Assembly: GCA_002320815.1 (NCBI GenBank)
Contig: DCLA01000052.1
Location: 1-32,287, forward strand
From: Myxococcales bacterium UBA1660
GTDB taxonomy: Bacteria; Myxococcota_A; Polyangia; Polyangiales; Houyiibacteriaceae
Length of the DNA: 32,287 bases
Direction: 5' to 3'
Positions 7,010 to 16,122 of this stretch are shown one piece after another. The notes below the pieces were generated by a model, which was not told the origin of the DNA, ran no database searches, and saw only the letters and a list, made by a program, of their open reading frames with translations. Position 1 is the first letter of the stretch, and each line of letters starts with the position of its first letter. The position numbers and the translations under genes were made by a program.

Positions 7010-8833
7010 CTGCCAGGCCTGCAGCCGGATGCGCGCGTGGCTGCGGTCCAACTCGCTGCGGATGGGGCCGATGGCGCCGCCGGCGATGGCGATGGTCGCC
7101 AGCGAGACCAGGGTGAGCAGCGCCAGGGTGGGCAGCCGAGCCATGTCCGAGGTGCGCGGCAGGAGTCGGAGCCCCTCGCCCTCGAAGGCCATGGACGCCG
7201 GGACCACCTCGGCGAGCTCGAGCCCCAAGGGCAGGAGCGCGGCCCCCAGGCCCATGGCCACGAAGGGCAGCCGATAGTGCGGCGGATGGTTCAACGTGAA
7301 GAGGAGGGTGACCACGACCACCATCAGCGGCGCGATCAGGAAGGGCCCGAAGAGCACCGAGGTGGAGCTGGCCGTGGCCAGCGCCAGCGCGAAGACCAAG
7401 GTCGCCGAGCGGGTGGTCGGCTCCGGGAGACGCGAGACCAGCGCGCTCGTCAGGCCGGTCACGGTGGTGAGCCCGGCGAAGAGGATCACCGGGAGCCAGG
7501 TGCGGAGCCCGGTGAGGATCGCCAAGGGGACGAAGAGGTTGAGGCCCAAGAAGACCGCCGCGCCGATGCGTCCGGCCTGGCGCGTCTGCCGCGCTTCCTG
7601 GTCCCGGAGCTCGCGGCGGACCTCCGCGGGGAGCTCGTCGGGGGGCTCGGTGAGCCGGGCGACCAGGCCCTCCAGAGCTCCGCGGTGCGTGGGGTCCAGG
7701 GCCAGCGCGCGGCCCAGCTTGGCCAGCGCCTCCCGGCGCGCGGCGTCCCCCTCGGCGTCGCTGGCGCGCACCTCCGCGACCAGCGCGTCCGCTTGCAGGC
7801 GCCGTCGCTCCGAGTCCCGATGTCCGTCCAGGTAGCGCTCGATCCCCTCGTGGAGCATCCGCGCGGAGCTCATGCGCTCGGCGGGATCCAAGCACGTCGC
7901 GGCGCGCACCAGGCTGGCCAGCTCCGGCGGGAGCTCGTCCGCGACCTCTTGCAGCCGCGGCTCCACGCCGGCGCGAGTGGAGTGGATCAGCGCCATCAGC
8001 GAGTCGCCGCGATGCAGGCGCTCGCCGGTGACGATCTCGAAGAGCAGGGCGCCCAGCGCGTAGAGATCGGCCCGGGGCGAGGGCGCGACCCGTTCGCTCC
8101 CCACCAGCTCCGGGGCGACGTAGCCGGGGGTGCCGAGGATCTGCTCGAAGTGGGTCTGGGGAGCGGAGTCGCGCAGACCGCGGTGGGGCGACGGCCGGGG
8201 GAGGTCCCCATCACCCTCGAAGTCCTCGGCGCCCAGGACCTTCGCCAGACCCCAGTCCAGCAGGTAGACCTCGCCGTACTCGCCGAACATCACGTTGGCC
8301 GGCTTGAGGTCCCGGTGGACCACGCCGCGCTCGTGGACGAAGTCGAGGGCCAGGCAGAGCTGGGCGAAGAGGGTCAGCAGGCGCCGCTCGCCGAAGCGCT
8401 CGAGGACCTCCGCGTCGCCGTCGAGGCGGGCGTCGAGGACCTGCTCCAGGGTGAGCCCCCGGACCCGGCGCATGGTGAAGTAGGGCGCGCCGCCATCCGC
8501 GCGGCCGAGGTCGTACACGGGGACGATCGCCGGATGCTCGAGCTGGGCCTGGAGCTTCGCCTCCAGTAGGAAGCGCGCGCGCACGTCGCGGCGCTCGAGG
8601 AGGTCGGCGTGGGCGACCTTCATGGCGACCTGCCGCCCGACGACGTGGTCCAAGCAGAGGGCGACCTCGCCCATCCCGCCGGCGCCCAGGTCGCCCTGAC
8701 GCTCGTAGCGCCCCGACCCATCCGCCGGGAGGTCGGCGTCCTCGTGGAGGTCGAGCGCGCGGGGCTCGTCGACCGGTCCGATCTGCGTCTTCGCCGCCTC
8801 GGCGAAGCGCTTCCGTTCGTCCTCGGCCGCCAT
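6923..8833 (-). CDS. Ser/Thr protein kinase with polytopic membrane domain
   Basis: Start at ATG 8833 (MAAEDERK); a longer upstream frame exists but is low-complexity and runs through the promoter. The 636-residue protein has a Hanks-type kinase domain: glycine loop GDLGAGGMGEV (about 48-57), AMKV lysine at 72, HRDLKPAN at 173-180, DWG in place of DFG at 193-195, and GTPGYVAPE activation segment. A charged helical region follows (about 375-450). Then come four to six hydrophobic segments (AAVFLGLNLFVPLAILTGL, LVFALALATASSTSVL, FLIAPLMVVVVTLLFTL, LTLVSLATIAIAGGAIG). So the kinase is cytosolic and membrane-anchored through a multi-pass C-terminus. It is transcribed away from the Glt-like operon. 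DWG occurs in other bacterial Hanks kinases and need not mean loss of activity. Confidence 0.92.
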   Translation of the reverse strand: MAAEDERKRFAEAAKTQIGPVDEPRALDLHEDADLPADGSGRYERQGDLGAGGMGEVALCLDHVVGRQVAMKVAHADLLERRDVRARFLLEAKLQAQLEHPAIVPVYDLGRADGGAPYFTMRRVRGLTLEQVLDARLDGDAEVLERFGERRLLTLFAQLCLALDFVHERGVVHRDLKPANVMFGEYGEVYLLDWGLAKVLGAEDFEGDGDLPRPSPHRGLRDSAPQTHFEQILGTPGYVAPELVGSERVAPSPRADLYALGALLFEIVTGERLHRGDSLMALIHSTRAGVEPRLQEVADELPPELASLVRAATCLDPAERMSSARMLHEGIERYLDGHRDSERRRLQADALVAEVRASDAEGDAARREALAKLGRALALDPTHRGALEGLVARLTEPPDELPAEVRRELRDQEARQTRQAGRIGAAVFLGLNLFVPLAILTGLRTWLPVILFAGLTTVTGLTSALVSRLPEPTTRSATLVFALALATASSTSVLFGPFLIAPLMVVVVTLLFTLNHPPHYRLPFVAMGLGAALLPLGLELAEVVPASMAFEGEGLRLLPRTSDMARLPTLALLTLVSLATIAIAGGAIGPIRSELDRSHARIRLQAWQLRQLVPASSTDGVEREVGGPERTDAPNA

Positions 8834-8839
8834 CGCCGC

Positions 8840-8868
8840 GGTGTAGCGCACGCGGCGGCGGGTTTCAG
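8840..8868 (-). promoter_or_regulatory. Kinase promoter CTGAAA-N17-TACACC
   Basis: On the minus strand CTGAAA (8863-8868) is spaced 17 bp from TACACC (8840-8845), which ends 6 nt before ATG 8833. Initiation 6-7 nt after the -10 falls on the A of ATG, predicting a leaderless mRNA. This is the best -35/-10 pair in the window. Confidence 0.55.
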
Positions 8869-9039
8869 CCGACTTTTCCGGCCAGTCCACGCCCTTGGAC
8901 GGTCGAGGCGCGGCTCGATCGCGGGCCGCGAATGCCGGGACACCGGGCCCGGCGGACCCCGGAGACCCCCACGCGATCCCACCTCCGCTGTCGGCATCCG
9001 CTGCGAGCGGTCTTCGTAGAATTCCGCCGGGCCGGCGGG

Positions 9040-9045
9040 TAGCAT
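9040..9045 (+). promoter_or_regulatory. -10-like TAGCAT for the Glt-like operon
   Basis: TAGCAT ends 6 nt before GTG 9052, again the leaderless arrangement. The upstream -35 region (around 9016-9022) is poor. The 218-bp gap 8834-9051 holds this promoter and the divergent kinase promoter; I see nothing else in it. Confidence 0.45.
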
Positions 9046-9051
9046 GCCGCC

Positions 9052-11124
9052 GTGCTCCCGGTGCACGTGCGCGTCCCTCTGATGGCCCTGGTCCTGACGG
9101 GCCCGGTCCTGCTCGGCCGCGCGCCGGCGCGCGCCCAGGACGCGGCGAACGCATCGGCGACCGAGGCGTCGGCGGGCGGGGACGTGACTCTCGGGCGCTA
9201 CCTGGATGCCTTGGCCCAGCGGCGCCTGGTGGCCAGCGAGACCGGCAGCGTGGACCGGCTGCGGGCCCTGGTCCGCGAGGGCGAAGAGGCCTACTTCGAG
9301 CAACGCTGGGACGACGCCTCGCTGATCCTCTACGAGGTGGTCGAGAGCCCGCGCTTCGCGGACTTCGTGGACCTCGAGGACTTCGCCGGCGCCGAGGTGC
9401 TCCTGGCCGGCGCGCTCGCCGAGCTGGGCTCCCTGCGCTCGGCCGCGCGCTACCTCCAGCGCACCCTGCAGCGCGGCACCGAGGACCCCTACTTCGGGCC
9501 GGCCTACCGCCGCTTCGTGGACGTGGCCCTGGAGAGCGGCGACCTGAGCGGCGCCCTGGTGCAGCTCGAGGCCAGCGCCGAGGCGGAGAGCCTCCCCGAG
9601 GACGCCAAGAACGAGCTCACCTACCTGCGCGCCCGCGCCGCCTACGACGGCGGGTCGCTGCCGGCGGCCGACGAGCTCTTCGCCGAGATCACCCGGCGCA
9701 GCCGCTTCTTCGCCAGCGCCCAGTACTACCGCGGCGTCCTCGCCGCCCGGGCCGGCGACCTCGACGACGCCGAGGCCCGCTTCTGCTCCATCGCCACCAC
9801 CGAGGACCAGGAGCGCTACACCTTCTACGTCGACGACCGCTTCTTCCGGGTGAAGGACCTGGCGTGGCTCGGTCTCGGCCGGGTGGCCCACGAGGGGCTC
9901 CGCAGCGACGACGCCTTCTACTACTACTTTCAGGTCCCCAACGACTCGGAGCGCGTCGACGAGGCGCTCTTCGAGGCCGCCTACGCGATGTACGAGGGGG
10001 ACGACCACGACACCGCCATCGACCTGCTCGACCAGCTCGAGGCACGCGCGCCGGCCTCGCCCTTCGTGGACGAGGCCATGCTGCTGCGCGGCTACGTGCA
10101 CCTCGGGCGCTGCGAGTTCGAGGAGGCCAGTCAGCTCTTCGTCCGCTTCCAGCAGCGCTTCGAGCCGCTGGTGGCCGCGATCGACCGCATCCTGGAGAGC
10201 GAGACCCGCCAGGGCCGGCTCTACGAGGACCTCCTCGCCGAAGAGCGCCGGCTGGACCGGCAGCGGCGCAACGCCGAGCTCGACGACGACGCCCGGACCG
10301 AGCTGGCCCGGGAGTCGGTCTCCTCGCTCCACGGGCTGCTCCTCGCGCTCCTGCGGGTGGACCCGACCTTCTACGAGCTCCACGCCCAGCTCCGCATCCT
10401 CGACGCCGAGTCCGCCCGCGCCGGCCGACTCGCCGCCGAGCTGCGCGGGCTGGCCGGGCGCATCCGCGGCGAAGGCCCCGCGCCGGCGGCGGAGCTGGAG
10501 CGCTATCAGTCCGAGGTCCAGGAGCTCCGCGGCGAGCTGGTGGTGGTCCGCGAGATGCTCGAGGGCCTGGTCGCTCAGCTCGACTCCCTCCGCGCCGGCG
10601 GCGCCACTGCCGAGCAGCTCGCCCCTCTGGAGGAAGCCGTGCGCTCCGGCGCCGCCCGCGCTCGCGAGCTCGCCGGCCGACTCCGCCAAGCGGAGCGCGC
10701 GGCCGACGAGACCGAAGAGCCGACCGGGATCGACGGCGACCTCGACGAGCTCCTGCGCGCCGACGCGCGCTCGGCCCGGCAGCTCCCGCGGCGGGTGCGC
10801 GCGATGCGCGGCCGGATCATCGACGCCGCCGGGACCGTGGCGGTCCGCGGGCTCCGGGAGCTGCGCGAGCGCCTGGGGGGCGAGCTCCGGCGCGCCCGCA
10901 TCGGGCGCATCGACGCGGTGATGGGCAGCAAGCGGCGCATCGAGATCCAGATCGAGTCGCTGGCCGCCGGGCGCTTCCCCGCGGAGCTGGTGGACCCGCT
11001 CCGGGTCCAGGGCCTCCTCCGCGACGACGAAGAATACTGGCCCTTCGAGGGCGAGTACTGGGAGGACGAGTTCGACGAGACCGTCGAGCTGGAGGCCGAG
11101 CCCGCCGAGGGGGACGCCGAGTGA
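9052..11124 (+). CDS. Periplasmic TPR/coiled-coil protein, GltC-like
   Basis: A 690-residue exported protein. Signal peptide residues 1-29 end ARAQ, and GTG 9052 is set by the adjacent promoter. Residues about 60-370 are repeated helical hairpins of TPR type (for example LRALVREGEEAYFEQRWDD, ALFEAAYAMYEGDDHDTAID). Residues about 380-600 are long charged helices likely to form a coiled coil. The C-terminus ends in an acidic/aromatic motif, DDEEYWPFEGEYWEDE. Its position just before a GltD-like and a GltE-like gene matches the NfsC/GltC slot of Myxococcus gliding and sporulation clusters. GltC-family proteins are periplasmic parts of the envelope-spanning complex. The assignment rests on architecture and order, not on an alignment. 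It is coupled to the next gene by GTGA. Confidence 0.75.
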   Translation: MLPVHVRVPLMALVLTGPVLLGRAPARAQDAANASATEASAGGDVTLGRYLDALAQRRLVASETGSVDRLRALVREGEEAYFEQRWDDASLILYEVVESPRFADFVDLEDFAGAEVLLAGALAELGSLRSAARYLQRTLQRGTEDPYFGPAYRRFVDVALESGDLSGALVQLEASAEAESLPEDAKNELTYLRARAAYDGGSLPAADELFAEITRRSRFFASAQYYRGVLAARAGDLDDAEARFCSIATTEDQERYTFYVDDRFFRVKDLAWLGLGRVAHEGLRSDDAFYYYFQVPNDSERVDEALFEAAYAMYEGDDHDTAIDLLDQLEARAPASPFVDEAMLLRGYVHLGRCEFEEASQLFVRFQQRFEPLVAAIDRILESETRQGRLYEDLLAEERRLDRQRRNAELDDDARTELARESVSSLHGLLLALLRVDPTFYELHAQLRILDAESARAGRLAAELRGLAGRIRGEGPAPAAELERYQSEVQELRGELVVVREMLEGLVAQLDSLRAGGATAEQLAPLEEAVRSGAARARELAGRLRQAERAADETEEPTGIDGDLDELLRADARSARQLPRRVRAMRGRIIDAAGTVAVRGLRELRERLGGELRRARIGRIDAVMGSKRRIEIQIESLAAGRFPAELVDPLRVQGLLRDDEEYWPFEGEYWEDEFDETVELEAEPAEGDAE

Positions 11125-14100
11125 GTCCGGCCGGGATCGGTGGCGCACGGGTCGGCGGTCGGCCCTCGGTCGTGGCGTGGGTCGCCGCGGTGATCGCGCT
11201 GGCGCCAGCGCTGGGGCCCGCGGGGGCCCTCGCCCAGCGTGACCAGCCCCAGGTCTCGCGCTTCCAGGACCCCGCCGAGGAGCGGTCCATCGAGGCTGCC
11301 GAGGACGACGCCGCCGACGAGGAAGAAGAGCTCGAAGAGGCCCCCGAGCAGATCGAGGAGCGCCTCTACCTCCGGGAGCGCCCGGACGCCGTCGGCGCCG
11401 CCGCCCGCGAGTACCAGAACGAGCGCCTCGCCGCGCTCCTGGCCGAGCGGGAGCAGTGGGTCGTGGAGCGTCGCGACCAGGCCATCCAGCTCCTCGAGAA
11501 CTTCATCCGGGCCGAGCCGGAGACCGCCGCCGAGATGCCCGACGCGCTGATGCGTCTGGCCGAGCTCCGCTGGGAGCAGGCCCGGGTGGACTACCTGCGC
11601 GCCTTCGCCGCGTGGCAGGAGGTCCCCGAGCGCAACCGCGGGCCGGCGCCCTCGCCGGACTACCGGCGCTCGATGCAGCTCTACGACCGGATCCTCACCC
11701 AGCACCCGCGCTACGAGCGGGTGGACCTGGTGCTCTACATGAAGGCCTACGCCCACGTGGAGAAGGGGGAGAGCGACCAGGCGCTGGCGCTCTACCAGAA
11801 GATCCTGGAGGAGCACCCCCGGTCGCGCTTCGTGCCCGACGCCCACTTCGCCCTCGCCGAGGCTCGCTTCTCGGTGTCCGAGTGGCCGGGCGCCCTGGCC
11901 GAGTTCGAGAAGGTGATGGAGCACCGCGAGAGCGAGCTCTACGACATCTCGCTCTTCAAGAGCGCCTGGGCCCTGTGGCGGATGGGGCGCACCCAGGAGG
12001 CCGCGCTGCGCTTCCGGCAGGTGCTCGACCTCGGCCGCGGCCGGGGCCCGATGAGCGCGGCCCAGCGGCGCCGGCTCCGGGAGCTGCAGGACGAGGCCCT
12101 GGACTACCTGATCCAGGTCTTCATCGAGGACGAGAACAACACCGCGGCCGACGTCTTCGCCTTCCTCGAGGAGATCGGCGGCGAGCGGTACGCGCACAAA
12201 GTGCTGGTGCGGCTCAGCGACACCTTCATGGGGCAGTCGCGCTACGATCGCGCCATCGAGGCCTACCAGCTCCTGCTCGAGATGGATCCGATGGACCGCA
12301 AGGCGCCCCAGTACCAGCGGGAGATCGCCACGGCCCAGTCGCACCTCGGCGAGCCGGCCGCGACCATCGAGGCCATGGCCGTGGCCGCCTCCGACTACGG
12401 CGTCGAGTCGGCCTGGGCGGTCCAACAGGCGGATCCCGAGCGGGTCGAGCGGGAGCGCAAGCGCACCGAGCGGATGATCCGGCGCCAGGCGATGCGCTGG
12501 CACGAGATCGGCCAGCGCGAGAACCAGCGGGTCCTGCTGGAGAACGCCGTGAAGCTCTACGAGGTCTACCTGGAGCACTTCGGCGACCTCGAGCCGGCCT
12601 ACGAGATCAGCTTCTACCGCGGCGAAATCCTCTTCCATCGGCTCGAGCGCTTCCCGGAAGCCGGCGACGCCTACCTGCTCGCGGCCGAGAAGGAGCCCGA
12701 GGGGCGCTTCACCAAGGACGCGCTCTACAACGCCATCGGCGCCTTCGAGCGAGTGCGCGAGGTCGAGGTCGCCGCTTGCGCCGACGGCAGCACGCCCGCC
12801 GCACCCGCCGCGACGCCGGCCGCGGCGCCCGACGCCGAGGCGGAGTCCGAGTCGGGGATGACCGACGAAGCCGAGGCCTCGGCGCCGCCGGCGGCCAACG
12901 CCTGCGAGGGCGAGACGGCCAACGACCGCAAGTTCGCCCAGGCCATCGAGCTCTACGTGCAGCTCTTCCCGGACGACCCCGACCTGCCGGAGATCCTCTT
13001 CCGGCAGGGGCGCCTCTACTACGACCGCGGGATCTACGACCCCGCGGTGCGCCTCTTCGGGCAGCTCTTGGAGCGCTTCCCGGAGAGTCGGTTCGCCGCC
13101 CCGGCGGGCGAGCTCATCCTGGACAGCTTCAACCGGGCCCAGGACTACGCGAACATCGAGTCGTGGGCGCGGCGCCTCAAGGCCGCGCCGGCCTTCGACG
13201 ACGCCGAGAGCCAGCGCCGCCTCGATTCGCTCATCCTGATGTCGATGTTCAAGGTCGGCGAGCAGCTCGCCGAACGCGGCGCCCACGGCGAGGCGGCCGC
13301 GGCCTACCTGCGCGCCGCCGAGGAGTTCCCGAGCGACGAGCGCGCCCCGGAGGCGCTCTTCAACGCCGGCGTGGAGCACCAGGCCGCCGGCGAGCTCGAG
13401 GGCGCGGACGCCGCGTACTCCCAGCTCATCGAGCGCCATCCGAATTCCGAGGTCGGCGCCCAGGGCGCGTGGGCCGGCGCGCAGATGTACGAGTCCATCG
13501 CCCAGTTCCGCGACGCCGCGCGCTTCTACCGCGCCTACGCCCAGCAGTTCCCCCGGGGCGAGAAGGCCGCCGACGCGCACTACAACGCGGTGCTCCTCCT
13601 GGTCACCGCGGGTGAGTACGACCAGGCGGTCGAGGTCGGTCGCGACTACGTCCAGAAGTACCCGCGGCGTGACGAGACCGACGACGTCTACTTCTTCATC
13701 GGGCGCGCCCAGGAGGAAGCCGAGGACTTCGGCGAGGCCGCCGACACCTACCGCGGCTACGTGCGCCGCTCCCGGAACGACGATCGCAAGGTCGAGGCCC
13801 AGACCCGGCTGGCCCAGGTGCTGATGCGCGCGGGCGACGCCCCCGGCGCCGACCGCGCCCTGGCCTCCGCGGTGCGCACCGCGTCCCGCAGCCGCCGGCT
13901 CACGGACGGCCGGTACTACGCCGCCCAGGCTCGTTACATGCAGGGCGAGCGGGTCCTCGCCGAGTACGAGGCCATCGAGATCGCCGGCGACCCCGACGGT
14001 CTCCGCGGGCGCCTCCAGCGCAAGTCCGAGCTCCTGCAGCGCGCGGCGCTGGTCTACGCCGACGTGGCCAGCATGGGCGTGGCCGAGTGGGTCTCGGCGA

Positions 14101-14471
14101 GCCTCTACCAGATCGGGCGCAGCTACGAGCTCTTCGCCGAGGCCATGCGCGCCTTCGAGCTGCCCGAGGGGTTGAGCGAGGACGAGGAGCAGGTGTACCT
14201 GGACCAGCTCGCGATGTTCATCATCCCCATGGAGGAGCGCGCCCTCGAGGCCTACGAGGGCGGCTACCAGAAGGCCATCGAGCTGCGGATCTTCAACGAC
14301 TGGACCGCCAAGCTCCGCGAGGCCCTCACCCGGCTCAACGACATCCAGTACCCGCCGCTGCGCGAGACCGGCGGCGACCTGGTCCAGGCCCCGCCCCTGC
14401 CCATCCCCCAGCCCCTCGACGGCCTGCGCCGCGGAGCCCCGGAGGCCGCCGCCGAGGAGGAGGGCGAATGA
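11121..14471 (+). CDS. Large periplasmic TPR protein, GltD/NfsD (AgmU)-like
   Basis: GTG 11121 lies in the preceding stop (GTGA). The 1116-residue product has a signal peptide (about residues 1-39, ending GALAQ) and then an acidic Glu/Asp stretch. More than a dozen TPR-type helix pairs follow along most of the length (clear ones: VLYMKAYAHVEKGESDQALA, YEISFYRGEILFHRLERFPE, VYFFIGRAQEEAEDFGEAAD). A low-complexity Ala/Pro/Glu insert interrupts them near residues 555-595. Size, export and TPR content fit GltD/AgmU, a roughly 1200-residue periplasmic scaffold of the M. xanthus gliding complex, or its paralogue NfsD. The next gene is a TPR lipoprotein, as in those clusters. It is coupled downstream by ATGA. 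Confidence 0.8.
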   Translation: MSPAGIGGARVGGRPSVVAWVAAVIALAPALGPAGALAQRDQPQVSRFQDPAEERSIEAAEDDAADEEEELEEAPEQIEERLYLRERPDAVGAAAREYQNERLAALLAEREQWVVERRDQAIQLLENFIRAEPETAAEMPDALMRLAELRWEQARVDYLRAFAAWQEVPERNRGPAPSPDYRRSMQLYDRILTQHPRYERVDLVLYMKAYAHVEKGESDQALALYQKILEEHPRSRFVPDAHFALAEARFSVSEWPGALAEFEKVMEHRESELYDISLFKSAWALWRMGRTQEAALRFRQVLDLGRGRGPMSAAQRRRLRELQDEALDYLIQVFIEDENNTAADVFAFLEEIGGERYAHKVLVRLSDTFMGQSRYDRAIEAYQLLLEMDPMDRKAPQYQREIATAQSHLGEPAATIEAMAVAASDYGVESAWAVQQADPERVERERKRTERMIRRQAMRWHEIGQRENQRVLLENAVKLYEVYLEHFGDLEPAYEISFYRGEILFHRLERFPEAGDAYLLAAEKEPEGRFTKDALYNAIGAFERVREVEVAACADGSTPAAPAATPAAAPDAEAESESGMTDEAEASAPPAANACEGETANDRKFAQAIELYVQLFPDDPDLPEILFRQGRLYYDRGIYDPAVRLFGQLLERFPESRFAAPAGELILDSFNRAQDYANIESWARRLKAAPAFDDAESQRRLDSLILMSMFKVGEQLAERGAHGEAAAAYLRAAEEFPSDERAPEALFNAGVEHQAAGELEGADAAYSQLIERHPNSEVGAQGAWAGAQMYESIAQFRDAARFYRAYAQQFPRGEKAADAHYNAVLLLVTAGEYDQAVEVGRDYVQKYPRRDETDDVYFFIGRAQEEAEDFGEAADTYRGYVRRSRNDDRKVEAQTRLAQVLMRAGDAPGADRALASAVRTASRSRRLTDGRYYAAQARYMQGERVLAEYEAIEIAGDPDGLRGRLQRKSELLQRAALVYADVASMGVAEWVSASLYQIGRSYELFAEAMRAFELPEGLSEDEEQVYLDQLAMFIIPMEERALEAYEGGYQKAIELRIFNDWTAKLREALTRLNDIQYPPLRETGGDLVQAPPLPIPQPLDGLRRGAPEAAAEEEGE

Positions 14472-15757
14472 ACGTCGCCGCGCTCACCGTCGGCCACGGC
14501 ATCGGCGCCGGCGAACCGCCGGGACCCCGGGGCCCGGACGGGACCCGGACCCGGATACCGTCGTCTCCGATGCGGCCCATTCGGAAGCGCCCGGTTCGGA
14601 AGCGTCCGGTTTGGGGACCCGCGCCGGTTCGCCGCTGCCTGGCCGCGGTGGCCCTCGGCCTCGCGCTCCTCGGTTCCGCGGGCTGCGGTGGCGGCACCGC
14701 CGAGGGCGCGGGCCGGGTGGAGCTGCCGCCGGCCAACCCGGAGGCGGTGCGCCACTACACCAGCGCCAACCGGGCCCTGGCGCGGGGCAACCTCCAGCGC
14801 GCGCGGAACCAGTACCGGCGTGCCCTGGAGATCGACCCCAACCTCTGGGAGGCCCACGTGAACCTGGGCATCCTGGAGCGCCGAGAGGGGAACCTCGATG
14901 CCGCGAAGACCGAGCTCGAGGCCGCGCTGGCCATCCAGCCGGTGGCCCAGGAGACGCTCCTGGCGGCGGCCGAGGTGGCCTACGCGATGGAGGACGAGGA
15001 CGGCGCCATCGCCTACCTGCGGACGTTGCTGGAGCACCACCCGGACGACATGAGCGCGCGGGTCTCGCTCGCGGTGATCCTCCGCGGCGCGGAGCGCTAC
15101 GACGACGCCCTGGAGCAGGCCCGCGAGGTGCTCATCCGCGACCCCAGCCAGCTCCGCGCGCTCCTCGAGGTGGCCCGCGTCTACCGCGCCCAGGAGCAGT
15201 GGGACGTCTCCCGGCTGGTGCTCGACAAGGCCCTGGCCCTCAGCCAGGAGGACGACGCCCGGATGCGCGCCGAGATCCTCACCGAGCGCGGGCTCCTCGA
15301 GCTCTCGCGCGGGGACACCCAGGCGGCCTTCGACGCCTTCGAGGGCGCCATCGCCGCCGACGCGGACTTCCACCCCGCGCGCATGAACATGGGCTCGGTG
15401 CTCCTCCGGGCGGGCGACTACGCCGGCGCCAAGGAGCAGTACGACGCCGTCCTCGCCCGCGACGACGACGACCTCGCGGCCCGGGTGGCCCTCGGCGTGG
15501 CCCTCCGGGGGCTCGGGGAGCCGCGGCAGGCGAAGCGCGAGTTCGATCGTGTCCTCCGGGCCCAGCCCGATCATCCGGACGCCCTCTTCGACCTGGGCAT
15601 CCTCGAGGCCGAGTTCCTCGACCAGCGCCCGCGGGCGCGGCAGACCTTCGAGCGCTTCCTTGCCACCGCCCCCCGGCGGCACCCCGGGCGCGAGCGCGCC
15701 GAGCAGTACTTGCAGGAGATCCCCGCGCCCGGCGGCGCGAACGGAGGTGGCGGATGA
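14468..15757 (+). CDS. gltE: TPR-repeat lipoprotein, GltE-like
   Basis: ATG 14468 overlaps the previous stop (ATGA), but the signal sequence begins only about 55 residues later: RRCLAAVALGLALLGSAGC, a perfect lipobox. The real start may be ATG 14570, giving 395 residues and a basic n-region made by a 15-bp tandem duplication (14582-14611, encoding RKRPV twice). The mature protein is nearly all TPRs (HYTSANRALARGNLQRARNQ, AHVNLGILERREGNLDAAK, ARMNMGSVLLRAGDYAGAK, ALFDLGILEAEF). A TPR lipoprotein directly after GltD and before GltF/GltG matches GltE (paralogue NfsE), which sits at the outer-membrane side of the complex. Coupled to the next gene by ATGA with a strong GGAGGTGG just before it. Confidence 0.82.
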   Translation: MNVAALTVGHGIGAGEPPGPRGPDGTRTRIPSSPMRPIRKRPVRKRPVWGPAPVRRCLAAVALGLALLGSAGCGGGTAEGAGRVELPPANPEAVRHYTSANRALARGNLQRARNQYRRALEIDPNLWEAHVNLGILERREGNLDAAKTELEAALAIQPVAQETLLAAAEVAYAMEDEDGAIAYLRTLLEHHPDDMSARVSLAVILRGAERYDDALEQAREVLIRDPSQLRALLEVARVYRAQEQWDVSRLVLDKALALSQEDDARMRAEILTERGLLELSRGDTQAAFDAFEGAIAADADFHPARMNMGSVLLRAGDYAGAKEQYDAVLARDDDDLAARVALGVALRGLGEPRQAKREFDRVLRAQPDHPDALFDLGILEAEFLDQRPRARQTFERFLATAPRRHPGRERAEQYLQEIPAPGGANGGGG

Positions 15758-16122
15758 GCTCGCGAATCATGAAGAGGCTCGGTCTCCTGATCGCGCTGAG
15801 CACGATCGCCTCCGGGCTGAGCGTGACCCTGGTCGCCCGCGCCCAGGACGGCGCCCGCGAGGAGAGCGCGCCTTCGGTGGACGACGACGAGGACGACCTC
15901 GACGAAGACGAGGACGTCGACGCCAGCGGCGAGGTCCGGGAGGAGGGCGGCGCCAAGGTGAAGGTCTACCGCTTCGGCGGCCTGGACATCTCCGGCCGCC
16001 TCAAGTCCCCGCAGCTGCTCTACTTCCTGAACCGGCTCCGGGCCGAGTTCGACCGCCCCAAGCTCCCCCACCGCTCGTTCATGCCCGAGCTGCAGCGGTC
16101 CACCAAAGGCCGAGACCTGTGA
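15754..16122 (+). CDS. Small exported protein, GltF position
   Basis: 122 residues from ATG 15754, which overlaps the preceding stop (ATGA) and has a Shine-Dalgarno-like GGAGGTGG inside the upstream gene. A signal peptide (residues 1-30, ending ARAQ) is followed by a very acidic tract (about 40-57, Asp/Glu runs) and a conserved-looking basic/aromatic tail (KVKVYRFGGLDISGRLKSPQ, LLYFLNRLRAEFDRP). I recognise no named domain. The slot between a GltE-like lipoprotein and a GltG-like protein is where M. xanthus carries the small gltF gene, so GltF-like is a positional guess. It is coupled downstream by GTGA. Confidence 0.72.
   Translation: MSSRIMKRLGLLIALSTIASGLSVTLVARAQDGAREESAPSVDDDEDDLDEDEDVDASGEVREEGGAKVKVYRFGGLDISGRLKSPQLLYFLNRLRAEFDRPKLPHRSFMPELQRSTKGRDL

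Noticed and set aside
8834..9154. Upstream extension of the polytopic kinase to 9154
   Set aside because: The extra residues are Pro/Arg/Gly-rich, cross the kinase promoter and overlap the GltC-like gene. ATG 8833 with CTGAAA-N17-TACACC is the better start.
10575..13580. A 1001-codon minus-strand frame
   Set aside because: Antisense shadow of the TPR genes; the Val/Leu/Gly/Arg composition follows from third-position GC, and the plus strand has clear TPRs.
8895..14471. A 1858-codon open frame running through two genes on the plus strand
   Set aside because: Its first 740 codons are Arg/Pro/Gly-rich shadow of the GltC-like gene in another frame. Real coding starts at GTG 11121, at the preceding gene's stop, with a signal peptide.
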